This document shows, piece by piece, positions 16,159-24,447 of a DNA stretch of 43,718 nucleotides. Below the pieces are notes generated by a model. That model was not told where the DNA came from and made no database searches. It was given only the letters and a program-made list of their open reading frames with translations. How positions within the stretch are numbered: position 1 is the first letter of the stretch; each line of letters opens with the position of its first letter. The stretch is from Acidimicrobiales bacterium (GTDB lineage: Bacteria > Actinomycetota > Acidimicrobiia > Acidimicrobiales > SHLQ01), in NCBI GenBank assembly GCA_020629375.1, contig JAHDDK010000031.1:1-43718 (forward strand), given 5' to 3'. The translations under genes and the position numbers were made by a program.

Positions 16159-17544
16159 ATGAAGTACATCAGCACCCGCGGACAGTCGCCGGCGATCGGG
16201 TTCGGCGACGTGCTCCTGACCGGGCTGGCGCCCGACGGCGGTCTCTACGTGCCCGAGGTATGGCCGCCACGCCTCGCGGAGCTGGACGTCGATCGCCCCT
16301 ATGCAGAGGTCGCTGCGGACGTCATGGCGCCGTTCGTTGACGGAAGCCTGACCCACGCCGAGGTCGCCGCGATGGCGGTCGATGCCTATGGCACGTTCGA
16401 GCACCCCGACGTGATCCCGATCGTCGACCTTCCTGGTGGAGCCCAGCTGGTCGAGCTGTTTCACGGTCCGACGTTGGCGTTCAAAGACGTCGCCATGCAG
16501 ATGCTCGGACGCCTCTTCGACGCCGAACTCGCCCGACGTTCGACCACGGTCACGATCGTCGGGGCGACCTCTGGAGACACGGGATCGGCCGCGATCGAGG
16601 CCTTTCGAGGACGCGAGAACGTCCGAATCGTGATCCTGCACCCCCACGAGCGAACGTCGGCGGTGCAGCGTCGACAGATGACGACCGTCGACGCCAGCAA
16701 CGTGCGCAACGTTGCCATCGAGGGGACCTTCGACGACTGCCAAGATCTCGTCAAGGCGATGTTCGCCGACGACGTCTTCCGCGACGAGATCCGACTGGGT
16801 GCGGTCAACTCGATCAATTGGGCTCGCATCATGGCGCAGGTCGTCTACTACCGGTGGGCTGTGGGTCGTGTGGGCCGAGGCGAGCCGGTGTCGGTCACCG
16901 TTCCGACCGGAAACTTCGGCAATGTGTTCGCCGGACGTGTGGCGCAACGTATGGGCGCAGCGATCGGCGAATTTGTCGTGGCGTCCAACCGCAATCGCAT
17001 CCTGACCCAGTTCTTCGACGACGGGGCCATGACGACGAATCCGGTCGAGCCGAGCCTGTCGCCGAGCATGGACATCCAGGTGTCGAGCAATCTCGAACGT
17101 CTCATCTTCGAGCTGCTCGACGGTGACGGCGCCTCAGTGGCCGAGCTCATGTCGACGTTTCGCGCTGATGGTCACATCGAGCTCCCAGCTGCGTGTCGTA
17201 GCCGAGCGGAGGGTTGGGTCGGCGAGTCGGTGACCGACGAGCAGACAATCGAACGGATGCGACGAGTCCACGAGACGAGCGGGGTCGTGCTGGACCCTCA
17301 CACCGCCGTCGGAGTCGAGGCCGCCGAACGTCGTGCCGGAGACCTCCCGCAGGTCGTCATGGCCACGGCTCATCCGGCCAAGTTTCCCGCAGCGGTCGAA
17401 CAGGCCACGGGCATCGCCCCTGCACTCCCGGATCGTCTCGCAGATCTTTTCGATCGCCCGGAGTACTACACCGTCCTCCCGAATGACCTGTCCGTCGTCC
17501 AACAGTGGATCCGAGACTTTCCGACCGCCGAATCGCGGTCGTGA
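16159..17544 (+). CDS. thrC: Threonine synthase
   Basis: A 461-aa PLP enzyme making threonine from phosphohomoserine. MKYISTRG and GLAPDGGLYVPE are the typical N-terminus of the longer (class II, E. coli/yeast-like) threonine synthases; the PLP lysine is in GPTLAFKDVAMQ; GATSGDTGSAA and VPTGNFGNVFAG bind phosphate; SSNLERLIFELL is the class-specific segment. It starts 7 nt after hom and is co-transcribed with it. Homoserine kinase (thrB), which follows thrC in many actinobacteria, is absent; rho comes next. A REP-like hairpin begins directly after the stop codon. Confidence 0.95.
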   Translation: MKYISTRGQSPAIGFGDVLLTGLAPDGGLYVPEVWPPRLAELDVDRPYAEVAADVMAPFVDGSLTHAEVAAMAVDAYGTFEHPDVIPIVDLPGGAQLVELFHGPTLAFKDVAMQMLGRLFDAELARRSTTVTIVGATSGDTGSAAIEAFRGRENVRIVILHPHERTSAVQRRQMTTVDASNVRNVAIEGTFDDCQDLVKAMFADDVFRDEIRLGAVNSINWARIMAQVVYYRWAVGRVGRGEPVSVTVPTGNFGNVFAGRVAQRMGAAIGEFVVASNRNRILTQFFDDGAMTTNPVEPSLSPSMDIQVSSNLERLIFELLDGDGASVAELMSTFRADGHIELPAACRSRAEGWVGESVTDEQTIERMRRVHETSGVVLDPHTAVGVEAAERRAGDLPQVVMATAHPAKFPAAVEQATGIAPALPDRLADLFDRPEYYTVLPNDLSVVQQWIRDFPTAESRS

Positions 17545-17575
17545 GGTAAGCGGAGGGTCTGACCCTCTCCTTACC
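17545..17575. repeat. REP-like hairpin with gagggtctgaccctc core (copy 1)
   Basis: Stem of 7 perfect pairs around T17560 (gagggtc/gaccctc), a G-T pair, one mismatch, then six more pairs (ggtaag 17545-17550 with cttacc 17570-17575). The 18-bp segment ggagggtctgaccctctc (17552-17569) recurs exactly at 36888-36905, also right after a stop codon. It may act as a terminator or mRNA-stabilising hairpin for hom-thrC; there is no T run. Confidence 0.7.
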
Positions 17576-17629
17576 GCCCTACCCAAGACCGTCGTAGCCG
17601 GAGTTGGGTCGATGCGACGGCAGGCTTCG

Positions 17630-17690
17630 TTGCGGGCTGATGCCTGGTCGCTGTAGGTTTCTTCTTCGGTCACGGATCCGATCGGATCCG
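17630..17690 (+). promoter_or_regulatory. rho promoter and 18-bp leader palindrome
   Basis: TTGCGG (17630-17635), an 18-bp spacer and TAGGTT (17654-17659) make a plausible promoter, giving a leader of roughly 80 nt before the rho start at 17747. Within the leader, 17673-17690 is an 18-bp perfect palindrome (cggatccgatcggatccg). Rho genes are commonly autoregulated through their leaders, so the palindrome may be an operator or an RNA structure; this is inference. Confidence 0.5.
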
Positions 17691-17746
17691 GCACCCGCCC
17701 CGATCTGGGCGTCGTGCAGGCCCTGAGAGTCCGACGAAAGGACACC

Positions 17747-19396
17747 ATGGAATCCACCGAACTCCGACGCTCGACGCTCGAGCGCAAAGACCGCGACGAA
17801 CTCGTCACCATCGCCACCGCGCTCGGGCAGAAGCCTCCGTCGCGGGCACGCAAAGCTGAGATCGTCGACTTGATCATCGCAACGGCCACCTCGGACGCCG
17901 CCGACGAGTCGCCCGAGGCCGAAGCGCCAACGACTCCGGACGCACCGGCTGACGCGGCCGACGCGGATGAGCCCGCAGCCACCACGTACCACGCTGGCGA
18001 TGACGAAGAGTTCGACTTCGGTCAGGTCTCGACGAAGCCGTCGCGCCAACGCAGCCGGAACCGGAGCAACAACGACCGGAGCAACAACGACCGGAATCGC
18101 AAGGACAAAGACGGCAACCGCAAAGACAAGCGCGACAAGACCCCCGACGAGATTGACGCCGAGGCACAAGGCAACGGCGATGATGTCGAGGACGATCGTG
18201 GTAGCCGCCGTCAGCGTCGGCGGCGTGGTCGCGATCGCGAGAACGACACGTTCGAGGGTGAACCGGTCCCGGTCGAGGGCGTGCTCGATCTGCGTGACGA
18301 TGGCTACGGGTTCTTGCGGGTCGACGGCGTGTTGCCGTCGAAAGCCGACGCGTACGTGTCGGTCAAGCAGGTGCGCCAGTTCGGCCTGCGTCGAGGGGAC
18401 ATCCTCGTCGGTACCTCACGGCCTGCGGTGCGCAACGAGAAGAACCCGGCGATGCTCAGCATCGACTCGGTGAATGGCGAAACCCCCGATGAGGCGAAGG
18501 ACCGTCCCGTCTTCGAGTCGCTCACCCCGGTGTTCCCGCAGGACAAGCTCCTCCTCGAACGTCGAGCCGACGAAGGCAACATGACCGCGCGGATCATCGA
18601 TCTGCTCGCCCCGATTGGCAAGGGCCAGCGCGGCATGATCGTCGCTCCCCCCAAGGCCGGCAAGACGACGATCATGAAGTCGATCGCGGCGTCGATCGAG
18701 GAGAACGACCCCGATGTCGAGCTCATCGTGTTGCTCGTCGACGAGCGTCCAGAAGAGGTCACCGACATGGCTCGGTCGCTCAAGAAGGGGACCGTCGCCG
18801 CGTCGACGTTCGATCGCCCCGCCGAGGAGCACATCGCCGTCGCCGAGATGACGGTCGAGCGGGCCAAGCGCATGGTGGAGATCGGCCGCGACGTCGTGAT
18901 CATTCTCGACGGGATCACGCGCCTCGCACGCGCCTACAACCAGGCTGCTCCAGCCAACGGTCGGGTCATGTCTGGTGGTCTTGACGCTTCGGCGATTTAT
19001 CCGCCGAAGAAGCTGTTCGGCGCGGCCCGAAACGTCGAGGGTGGCGGATCGCTCACGATTCTCGCAACGGCACTCGTCGAGACCGGGTCGAAGATGGACG
19101 AAGTGATCTTCGAGGAGTTCAAGGGCACTGGCAACATGGAGTTGCGGCTCGATCGTCGTGCCGCCGAACGGCGGATCTACCCGGCCATCGACGTCGAGGC
19201 ATCGTCCACGCGTCACGAAGAACTCCTCTTCGAACGTCATCAGCTCAACCAGGTATGGGCCCTTCGTAAAGTGCTCTCCGGCATGGCGGCCGAAAGCGAC
19301 AATGGCCCGGCTGCCGGACTCGAACTGTTGATCGATCGCCTGAAGACGTTCAAGACGAATGCCGAGTTCCTCAAAGAGGTCGGTAAGCAGGTTTGA
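17747..19396 (+). CDS. rho: Transcription termination factor Rho
   Basis: A 549-aa hexameric RNA helicase that ends transcription. The N-terminal SAP-like helical part ([17 protein letters not shown]) is followed by an Ala/Glu-rich and then Asn/Arg/Lys/Asp-rich insertion (~95-160) as in other high-GC actinobacteria; it holds a 15-bp tandem DNA repeat (18061-18090). The RNA-binding OSB domain starts at [16 protein letters not shown]. Walker A is [12 protein letters not shown]; Walker [17 protein letters not shown]; the Q-loop/R-loop region [20 protein letters not shown] is intact. The ATG at 17747 has SD gaaagga; the upstream ATG at 17714 was rejected. Usual actinobacterial neighbours rpmE and prfA follow. 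Confidence 0.96.
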   Translation: MESTELRRSTLERKDRDELVTIATALGQKPPSRARKAEIVDLIIATATSDAADESPEAEAPTTPDAPADAADADEPAATTYHAGDDEEFDFGQVSTKPSRQRSRNRSNNDRSNNDRNRKDKDGNRKDKRDKTPDEIDAEAQGNGDDVEDDRGSRRQRRRRGRDRENDTFEGEPVPVEGVLDLRDDGYGFLRVDGVLPSKADAYVSVKQVRQFGLRRGDILVGTSRPAVRNEKNPAMLSIDSVNGETPDEAKDRPVFESLTPVFPQDKLLLERRADEGNMTARIIDLLAPIGKGQRGMIVAPPKAGKTTIMKSIAASIEENDPDVELIVLLVDERPEEVTDMARSLKKGTVAASTFDRPAEEHIAVAEMTVERAKRMVEIGRDVVIILDGITRLARAYNQAAPANGRVMSGGLDASAIYPPKKLFGAARNVEGGGSLTILATALVETGSKMDEVIFEEFKGTGNMELRLDRRAAERRIYPAIDVEASSTRHEELLFERHQLNQVWALRKVLSGMAAESDNGPAAGLELLIDRLKTFKTNAEFLKEVGKQV

Positions 19397-19429
19397 TTTG
19401 TTGCCCGTGTCAGCGAGACTGAGAGCCCT

Positions 19430-19726
19430 ATGAAGCCCGACATTCATCCCAACTACCGCCCGGTCGTGTTCCAGGACCAGTCGTCGGGCGACAACATCAT
19501 CGTCGGCTCGACGATCGAGACCAGCGAGACCATCACCGTCGACGGGGTCGAGTACCCCCTCGCCAAGGTCGAGCTCTCGTCGCGGAGCCATCCGTTCTTC
19601 ACCGGCCAGATGAAGATCGTCGACACCGCCGGACGCGTCGAGCGCTTCGAGCGTCGGTATGGCGCTCGCCGGAAGAAGGCGGCGGCTCCCGAGGCTGAGG
19701 CCGAGACGGCCGCCGACGAGAGCTGA
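19430..19726 (+). CDS. rpmE2: 50S ribosomal protein L31, type B
   Basis: A 98-aa protein starting [22 protein letters not shown], with [29 protein letters not shown] and an acidic Ala/Glu tail. It lacks the four zinc-binding cysteines of type A L31, so it is the zinc-independent form. Type B paralogues are often zinc-repressed, but here it occupies the standard rho-rpmE-prfA position normally held by the housekeeping L31 and has no visible Zur-type operator upstream, so it is probably the constitutive copy. The last bases overlap the putative CTG start of the next gene. Confidence 0.93.
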   Translation: MKPDIHPNYRPVVFQDQSSGDNIIVGSTIETSETITVDGVEYPLAKVELSSRSHPFFTGQMKIVDTAGRVERFERRYGARRKKAAAPEAEAETAADES

Positions 19727-20718
19727 AACCCGAACAACTCGCGGCGCTGTCGGCAGTTAAGCTGCGGGCCCTCGTCGCGGAGCATCTCGGTCAACCGGTC
19801 GACGACCTACCTGACCCCGATCGGGTCGGCGTTTTGTCGACGCTCGTCGTCGACGATCATCTCTGGGCTTACGCACATGATGCGGTCCGGGGCGTCGTTG
19901 GCACGGCCGTCGGCGCTGGTCAACGGTGGGCGACCTCGCGTGTGAACGTGATCGTCGATGCCCCTCCGGCGTCGCTCACGGTCGCGGCGGGAGGGTTTGC
20001 CGACCCGACGGTCACGTTGTGGATTGCCGAGGGTCGAGCGCTTCGGGCAGCCGACACGGCCGCTCTCGAGATTCCGGCGCCGCCTGATCTCGACCACAAC
20101 GCGTCTCTCATCGACGATCTCGGCCTCGATCGTGTCGCCGATCACGGGGTCTGGCTGGCCGAGATCAACGGGATCGAAGTCGCTCGTGTTGGACATCGGA
20201 TGGACGATCCTGATGGTCCGACGGGCATCGAGATCGGTGTTGGAGCGTACGACCAGTTCGCCTCCGCGGCGCTCACGCAGGATCGCAACGATGCCGAAGT
20301 GCTCGAGCGGGTAGCGGCGATGGTGCGACCACACCGGATTGCCGGTGCCGAGCCCCATCCGATCGGCCGACTGGTACGAAGCCGCTGGCTTCGGGCACAG
20401 GTGTGTCGCACTCCCGAACAGATCGGCGCAACCGAACTTGCGCCCATACCGATCTCGGTTCCTCGTCCCGGACTAGTCGAGTCGCAACCGGCCGCGGCGC
20501 TCGGGCATGGCGACGACGGCCGTGTGCTGGCGGTCTTCAGCGTCGGTGTGGATCTTGGCGTCGCTGAGGAGATCGCGGTGCTGGGCCGTCATCACGGCGT
20601 GGATCGGGCGGTGCTCGTGTCGCCCGCTCGGGATCTGCATCCTCGGATCGTCGACTCGTTGGGCGCCGTGATGATCCCGACATCGACCGTGGCGGTCGAG
20701 GGGGAGTGGGCTGGCTGA
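19723..20718 (+). CDS. Conserved-context protein of unknown function (possible CTG start)
   Basis: The convincing coding frame runs to 20718. The first ordinary start is TTG at 19834 (294 aa), but protein-like sequence in the same frame begins earlier: [24 protein letters not shown] encoded from 19723, and the frame is open back to a stop at 19696. The only plausible initiator there is CTG 19723, overlapping the rpmE stop (CTGA), which would give 331 aa. Residues include hydrophobic [40 protein letters not shown] and a C-terminal [25 protein letters not shown] section suggestive of an alpha/beta fold. No transmembrane segment or known motif. Sits between rpmE and prfA, where it may be translationally coupled. 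Confidence 0.6.
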   Translation: MKPEQLAALSAVKLRALVAEHLGQPVDDLPDPDRVGVLSTLVVDDHLWAYAHDAVRGVVGTAVGAGQRWATSRVNVIVDAPPASLTVAAGGFADPTVTLWIAEGRALRAADTAALEIPAPPDLDHNASLIDDLGLDRVADHGVWLAEINGIEVARVGHRMDDPDGPTGIEIGVGAYDQFASAALTQDRNDAEVLERVAAMVRPHRIAGAEPHPIGRLVRSRWLRAQVCRTPEQIGATELAPIPISVPRPGLVESQPAAALGHGDDGRVLAVFSVGVDLGVAEEIAVLGRHHGVDRAVLVSPARDLHPRIVDSLGAVMIPTSTVAVEGEWAG

Positions 20719-20780
20719 TCCGGCTCGGTTTGCGGGCGACGACCGTGGCCGGTGCGATCGGCTCGGTAAGATCGCCAACC

Positions 20781-21848
20781 GTGCTCGACCGCCTCGAATC
20801 TCTCGAACGCGAACTCTTCGACGTCGAAGCCCGGCTTGGTGACCCCGGACTGATCGCTGATCGTGCCCGATTCCAGGATGAGGCGCGTCGACACAAAGAA
20901 CTCGATGCCGTCGTGGCCTGTGGGCGCCGGTTGCGTTCGGCTAGCGAAGATCTCGAGGCCGCGACCGAGCTCCTTGGTGAGGCGTCTGGTGCCGACAAAG
21001 ACGACCTTCGTGCCGAAGTCGACGACCTGGAGACCGAAGTAGCCGAGGCCACCGATGCCTTTCGGCTTGCGCTGCTCCCAAAGGACCCAAACGACGATCG
21101 CAATGTCATCGTCGAGATCCGTGGCGCTGAAGGGGGAGAGGAAGCGAACCTGTTCGCGCGGGACCTCTATGAGATGTATCGCACCTTCTCGTCGCGAACC
21201 GGTTGGCGGCACGAGCTGCTCGAGGCGAGCGATTCGGACATGGGCGGATTTTCGGCGGTGACGTTTTCGTTGAGCGGAGATGACGTGTGGAGCCGCATGA
21301 AGTTCGAGGCCGGCGTCCACCGCGTTCAGCGTGTGCCCGTCACGGAGTCGCAAGGACGGATCCACACCTCGTCCGCGACCGTGTCGGTCTTGCCAGAGGC
21401 GGACGAAGTCGAGGTGGTCGTCGACGAGAACGACCTCCAGATCGACGTGTACCGGGCGTCTGGACCCGGGGGCCAGTCGGTGAACACCACCGATTCGGCC
21501 GTCCGGATCACCCACAAACCGACCGGTGTGGTCGTGTCGATGCAAGATGAGAAGAGCCAGCTCCAGAACAAGGAGAAGGCGCTCCGGGTGCTGCGGAGCC
21601 GATTGCTTCAGGCCGAACAAGAACGCGCGGCGGCCGAAGCCTCGGAGCAGCGCAAGAGCCAGATGGGTGGTGGTGGCCGCTCCGAGAAGATCCGGACGTA
21701 CAACTTCAAGGAGAACCGGGTCTCGGACCATCGCATCAACCTGACGATCCACAAGCTCGACAAGGTGCTCGCCGGCGAGCTTGGCGACGTGTCCGATGCG
21801 CTCGTTCACGAGGAGCAGCAGCGTCGCCTCGCAGGTCTCGACGAGTGA
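20781..21848 (+). CDS. prfA: Peptide chain release factor 1
   Basis: A 355-aa class I release factor for UAA and UAG. The codon-recognition tripeptide is PVT in HRVQRVPVTESQGRIHTS, which identifies RF1 rather than RF2 (SPF). The catalytic GGQ is in YRASGPGGQSVNTTDSAVR. The N-terminal coiled coil (LDRLESLERELFDVEARLG) begins directly after the GTG at 20781. An upstream ATG at 20706 inside the preceding gene adds about 25 residues of no resemblance; a TAAGAT hexamer 8 nt before the GTG supports the shorter form. Followed by prmC, which methylates the GGQ glutamine. Confidence 0.95.
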   Translation: MLDRLESLERELFDVEARLGDPGLIADRARFQDEARRHKELDAVVACGRRLRSASEDLEAATELLGEASGADKDDLRAEVDDLETEVAEATDAFRLALLPKDPNDDRNVIVEIRGAEGGEEANLFARDLYEMYRTFSSRTGWRHELLEASDSDMGGFSAVTFSLSGDDVWSRMKFEAGVHRVQRVPVTESQGRIHTSSATVSVLPEADEVEVVVDENDLQIDVYRASGPGGQSVNTTDSAVRITHKPTGVVVSMQDEKSQLQNKEKALRVLRSRLLQAEQERAAAEASEQRKSQMGGGGRSEKIRTYNFKENRVSDHRINLTIHKLDKVLAGELGDVSDALVHEEQQRRLAGLDE

Positions 21849-21867
21849 TCGAATTCGTGCACCGACC

Positions 21868-22749
21868 ATGACTGCCGACATTGATGGCACGGTGTCGTGG
21901 GGAGCGTTGCTCGAGGAGACCGTTGCTCGCCTTCGATCGCTCGATGATGCGACCAATACGGCTCTCGAGGCGACATGGATCGTCGAGGAGGCATCCGGCT
22001 CCGACCCTGGCGAACTCCGGTATCGGCTGCACGACCCCGCGACCGTCCGAGGCGTGGCGGCACTCGATCGAATGGTCGATCGCCGTTTGGCCGGCGAACC
22101 CATCCAGTACGTGCTCGGACACTGGGCGTTCCGCTCGCTCGATCTGCTCGTTGACCATCGTGTGTTGATCCCGCGCCCGGAGACCGAACAGCTCGTCGAT
22201 GCGGCACTCGAGCGCGTCCCGGCGGACCCCCAGGAGCCTCCTGTCGTCGTCGATCTCGGTTGTGGTTCGGGCGCGATCGGGCTCGGGATCGCCATCGAGC
22301 GTCCTGACGCACTCGTTCATCTGACCGATCGTTCGGCGGCCGCGATCGAGGTCGCTCGGGCCAATCTCGCTGGTCTGGGAGTTCGTGGTGCCCGAGTCAG
22401 CGTGCATGTTGGCGATTGGTTCGAGGCCCTGCCGCCGGCGCTCGAAGGCCTGTGTGATGTGATCGTGTCCAACCCGCCGTACGTTGCGGTCGGAGACGAT
22501 CTGCCGTCGTCGGTCGTCGAGTGGGAGCCGGCGGAGGCGCTGTTCGCGGGCGAGGACGGGCTCGACGACATTCGACGCATCGTTGCTGACTGCGCTCGTT
22601 GGTTGCGACCGGGAGGAACCGTTCTGGTCGAACTCGACCCGAAGCAGGCGGCATCCGTTGCGGAATTGCTCGGCGACGGGGGCTTCACGACCAGTATCGG
22701 TGTCGATCTCTCCGGTCGACAGCGGTGGGTCGTCGGCGAAGCTCCCTGA
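21868..22749 (+). CDS. prmC: Release factor glutamine methyltransferase
   Basis: A 293-aa SAM-dependent N5-glutamine methyltransferase that modifies the GGQ motif of release factors. The N-terminal helical substrate-binding domain ends near AGEPIQYVLGHWAFRSLDLLV; LIPRPETEQLVD leads into the Rossmann fold; SAM motif I is VVDLGCGSGAIGLG; the catalytic NPPY is in VSNPPYVAVG, and GLDDIRRIV follows. The ATG at 21868 is 20 nt after prfA; an in-frame start at 21781 inside prfA was rejected. In other actinobacteria sua5/tsaC follows; here an accessory block follows instead. Confidence 0.94.
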   Translation: MTADIDGTVSWGALLEETVARLRSLDDATNTALEATWIVEEASGSDPGELRYRLHDPATVRGVAALDRMVDRRLAGEPIQYVLGHWAFRSLDLLVDHRVLIPRPETEQLVDAALERVPADPQEPPVVVDLGCGSGAIGLGIAIERPDALVHLTDRSAAAIEVARANLAGLGVRGARVSVHVGDWFEALPPALEGLCDVIVSNPPYVAVGDDLPSSVVEWEPAEALFAGEDGLDDIRRIVADCARWLRPGGTVLVELDPKQAASVAELLGDGGFTTSIGVDLSGRQRWVVGEAP

Positions 22750-22768
22750 GATCGCTGCACACCCATGA

Positions 22769-22788
22769 CCCGCGTGCAAACATGCGGG
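22769..22788 (+). terminator. Possible terminator hairpin after prmC
   Basis: Stem cccgcgtg (22769-22776) / catgcggg (22781-22788), eight pairs including one G-T, with loop caaa. No T run follows, so it is a weak or Rho-assisted terminator candidate. A second small hairpin (gtccgc 22838-22843 / gcggac 22848-22853) lies just before the SD of rfbF. Confidence 0.35.
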
Positions 22789-22869
22789 TAGGGCAGCTTC
22801 AGGCGGTCAGCGTGCTGCCGATAAGACCGGTGAGCGCGTCCGCGCATGCGGACTTCCGAAAGGCGAACG

Positions 22870-23670
22870 ATGAGCCAGATCGATCCAGCAGACATCCCCG
22901 TCGTGATTCTGGCGGGTGGCAAAGGAACCCGAATTCGCGAAGCGTCCGAGTCGCTTCCGAAGCCGATGATCGACGTCGGTGGTAAGCCCATCGTCTGGCA
23001 CATCATGAAGACTTACGCCGCGCACGGGCACAAGCGATTCGTCATGCTGTTGGGGTTCAAGGCGTGGACCGTCAAGGAGTACTTCTTGGCGTACCGCGAA
23101 AAGACGAGCGACTTCACCGTCGACCTGGAGACGTCCGAACGCACTTTTCACGGCGACTATGGCACCGAGGACTTCGAGGTCACGATGGCCTACACGGGTC
23201 TCGACACCTTGACCGGTGGTCGTCTCGCTCGGGCCCGCCCGTATCTCGAGGGTGCCCCGGCATTCATGTTGACCTACGGCGATGGGCTCGCCGACATCGA
23301 CATTCCGGCGCTCCGTGAGCATCACTGGTCGCAGGGGCGGATGGGCACCGTCACAGCCGTTCATCCAACCTCCCGGTTCGGCGAGCTCGAGGTTGAAGGC
23401 GATCAGGTCACAGACTTCGCCGAAAAGCCGGACCTCAACACCGGGGTCGTGAACGGTGGCTACTTCATGTTCAACTCGGAGTTCCTCGACTACACGACCG
23501 ACGAAGACGGTGACATGCTCGAGTCGGATGCGCTCCAACGCCTCACGAAGGACGGCCAGCTGAGCTACTACCTCCACAAGGGGTTCTGGCGAGGCATGGA
23601 CACCTATCGGGAGTACGTGGAGCTCAACAAGCTCTGGGACACCGGCGAGGCCCCCTGGCGCGTTTGGTAG
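22870..23670 (+). CDS. rfbF: Glucose-1-phosphate cytidylyltransferase
   Basis: A 266-aa enzyme forming CDP-glucose from CTP and glucose-1-phosphate, the entry step for CDP-linked 6-deoxy and 3,6-dideoxy sugars of surface polysaccharides. The nucleotide-binding signature is VVILAGGKGTRIREASESLP, with KPMIDVGGKPIVWHIM; LTYGDGLADIDI carries the metal-binding Asp; ELEVEGDQVTDFAEKP, GGYFMFNSEFLDY and GFWRGMDTYREYVELN are characteristic of RfbF. ATG 22870 has SD gaaagg; the upstream ATG 22846 is less likely. The partner rfbG is 10 kb away on the other strand, so the pathway genes are split by unrelated genes. Confidence 0.93.
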   Translation: MSQIDPADIPVVILAGGKGTRIREASESLPKPMIDVGGKPIVWHIMKTYAAHGHKRFVMLLGFKAWTVKEYFLAYREKTSDFTVDLETSERTFHGDYGTEDFEVTMAYTGLDTLTGGRLARARPYLEGAPAFMLTYGDGLADIDIPALREHHWSQGRMGTVTAVHPTSRFGELEVEGDQVTDFAEKPDLNTGVVNGGYFMFNSEFLDYTTDEDGDMLESDALQRLTKDGQLSYYLHKGFWRGMDTYREYVELNKLWDTGEAPWRVW

Positions 23671-23732
23671 TCCACGCAGGACGCGAGCCGATGCTTCAGC
23701 GTTCGCTCGATCCAATCAATTGCGGAAGATCG

Positions 23733-24158
23733 TCAATTCTTCGGATCGCTGAACGGGTTCAGAACGTCGACACCGGTGTCGGAAAGGTCCGTCAGGTTGC
23801 GCGTGACGAGTACGAGGTCGTGGTGGAGCGCCGTTGCGGCCAGCAGACCGTCGATGACTGGCAGCGTACGGTGGACCGCCACCGTCGACCACCGGGTCGC
23901 CACGGCGACGTCGATCGGAAGAATGCGATTGGCGAACTCGTGCTCGATACGTTCAATCCAGCGTCCGAGTTGTGTGGCCTGCGATAGGTCACGATGTCGA
24001 ATTCGCTCGACCCCGAGGCGTATTTCCGCGATGACCAACACCGATAGCCACAGGGTCGTTGAGTCCGCGGACTCGAACCACGACAGTACTCCCGGGTTCG
24101 CCCGATCGCGCTTTCGTATCTCTGAGAGCACATTGGTGTCGATGAGTTGCCCGTTCAC
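23733..24158 (-). CDS. PIN-domain toxin, FitB/VapC type
   Basis: A 141-aa PIN-domain ribonuclease toxin. Conserved acidic residues are in LIDTNVLSEIRK (Asp at position 7), LSVLVIAEIRLGVE (Glu), and VIDGLLAATALHHDLVLVTRN (Asp), ending in TGVDVLNPF. Such toxins cleave RNA and are held inactive by the cognate antitoxin. The start is GTG overlapping the antitoxin stop (GTGA), a classical coupled arrangement. Convergent with rfbF. Its combination with an Arc-like antitoxin makes it FitB-like. Confidence 0.9.
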   Translation of the reverse strand: MNGQLIDTNVLSEIRKRDRANPGVLSWFESADSTTLWLSVLVIAEIRLGVERIRHRDLSQATQLGRWIERIEHEFANRILPIDVAVATRWSTVAVHRTLPVIDGLLAATALHHDLVLVTRNLTDLSDTGVDVLNPFSDPKN

Positions 24159-24382
24159 AGCTCGACGTCGCGCCCGGAATCCTCGCTTCGAGCGAAGTCC
24201 GCGTCGTCGCCCACATCGGGAATCTGGCTGATCATCGCCTTGAGGGTTTCGCTTTCGGGTCGCAATGCGTCCCGGAGCAGAAGGCGGTGTTCCTCTTCGG
24301 TCGAGCGGTGGTTTGCAGAGGCGCGAGCCTTCAACCGCTCGACGATGTCGTCATCGAGGTTGCGGACTATGAGCTGGGCCAT
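24155..24382 (-). CDS. FitA-like ribbon-helix-helix antitoxin
   Basis: A 75-aa antitoxin: the N-terminal ribbon-helix-helix DNA-binding unit is MAQLIVRNLDDDIVERLKARA, followed by the typical ANHRSTEEEHRLLLRDAL and an acidic C-terminal tail that would occupy the toxin active site (VGDDADFARSEDSGRD). SD ggagcg lies 5 nt before ATG. It should repress its own operon through the long palindrome 25 bp upstream. The usual family sequence is RSMEEEARxIL; here STEEEHRLLL. Confidence 0.9.
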   Translation of the reverse strand: MAQLIVRNLDDDIVERLKARASANHRSTEEEHRLLLRDALRPESETLKAMISQIPDVGDDADFARSEDSGRDVEL

Positions 24383-24406
24383 CTGAAGCGCTCCGATCGT
24401 TCCGCC

Positions 24407-24443
24407 GCCGAGTGAATGATATCGATGATATCATTCACTCGGC
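24407..24443. promoter_or_regulatory. FitAB operator: 37-bp perfect palindrome
   Basis: Arms 24407-24423 and 24427-24443 are exactly complementary over 17 bp around a gat spacer; each arm ends in gatatc, and the core reads atgatatcgatgatatcat. It lies 24 bp upstream of the antitoxin ATG and 4 bp beyond the stop codon of the upstream GGDEF/EAL gene (24448). TATCAT hexamers within it are possible -10 elements. Ribbon-helix-helix antitoxins bind such inverted repeats, so it is the likely autoregulatory site; as RNA it could also form a strong hairpin ending the upstream transcript. Confidence 0.75.
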
Positions 24444-24447
24444 CGAC

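Noticed and set aside
18061..18095. 15-bp tandem repeat in rho considered as a CRISPR or mobile repeat
   Set aside because: Only two full units without spacers, encoding the Asn/Asp/Arg-rich insertion of Rho; simple slippage within a low-complexity coding part.
23671..23732. Short aattg/caatt inverted repeat between rfbF and the PIN toxin as a terminator
   Set aside because: Only five pairs and no T run; too weak to call.
24407..24443. The palindrome as a simple intrinsic terminator
   Set aside because: No T run follows on either strand, and its place before a ribbon-helix-helix antitoxin fits an operator better, though a secondary terminator role is not excluded.
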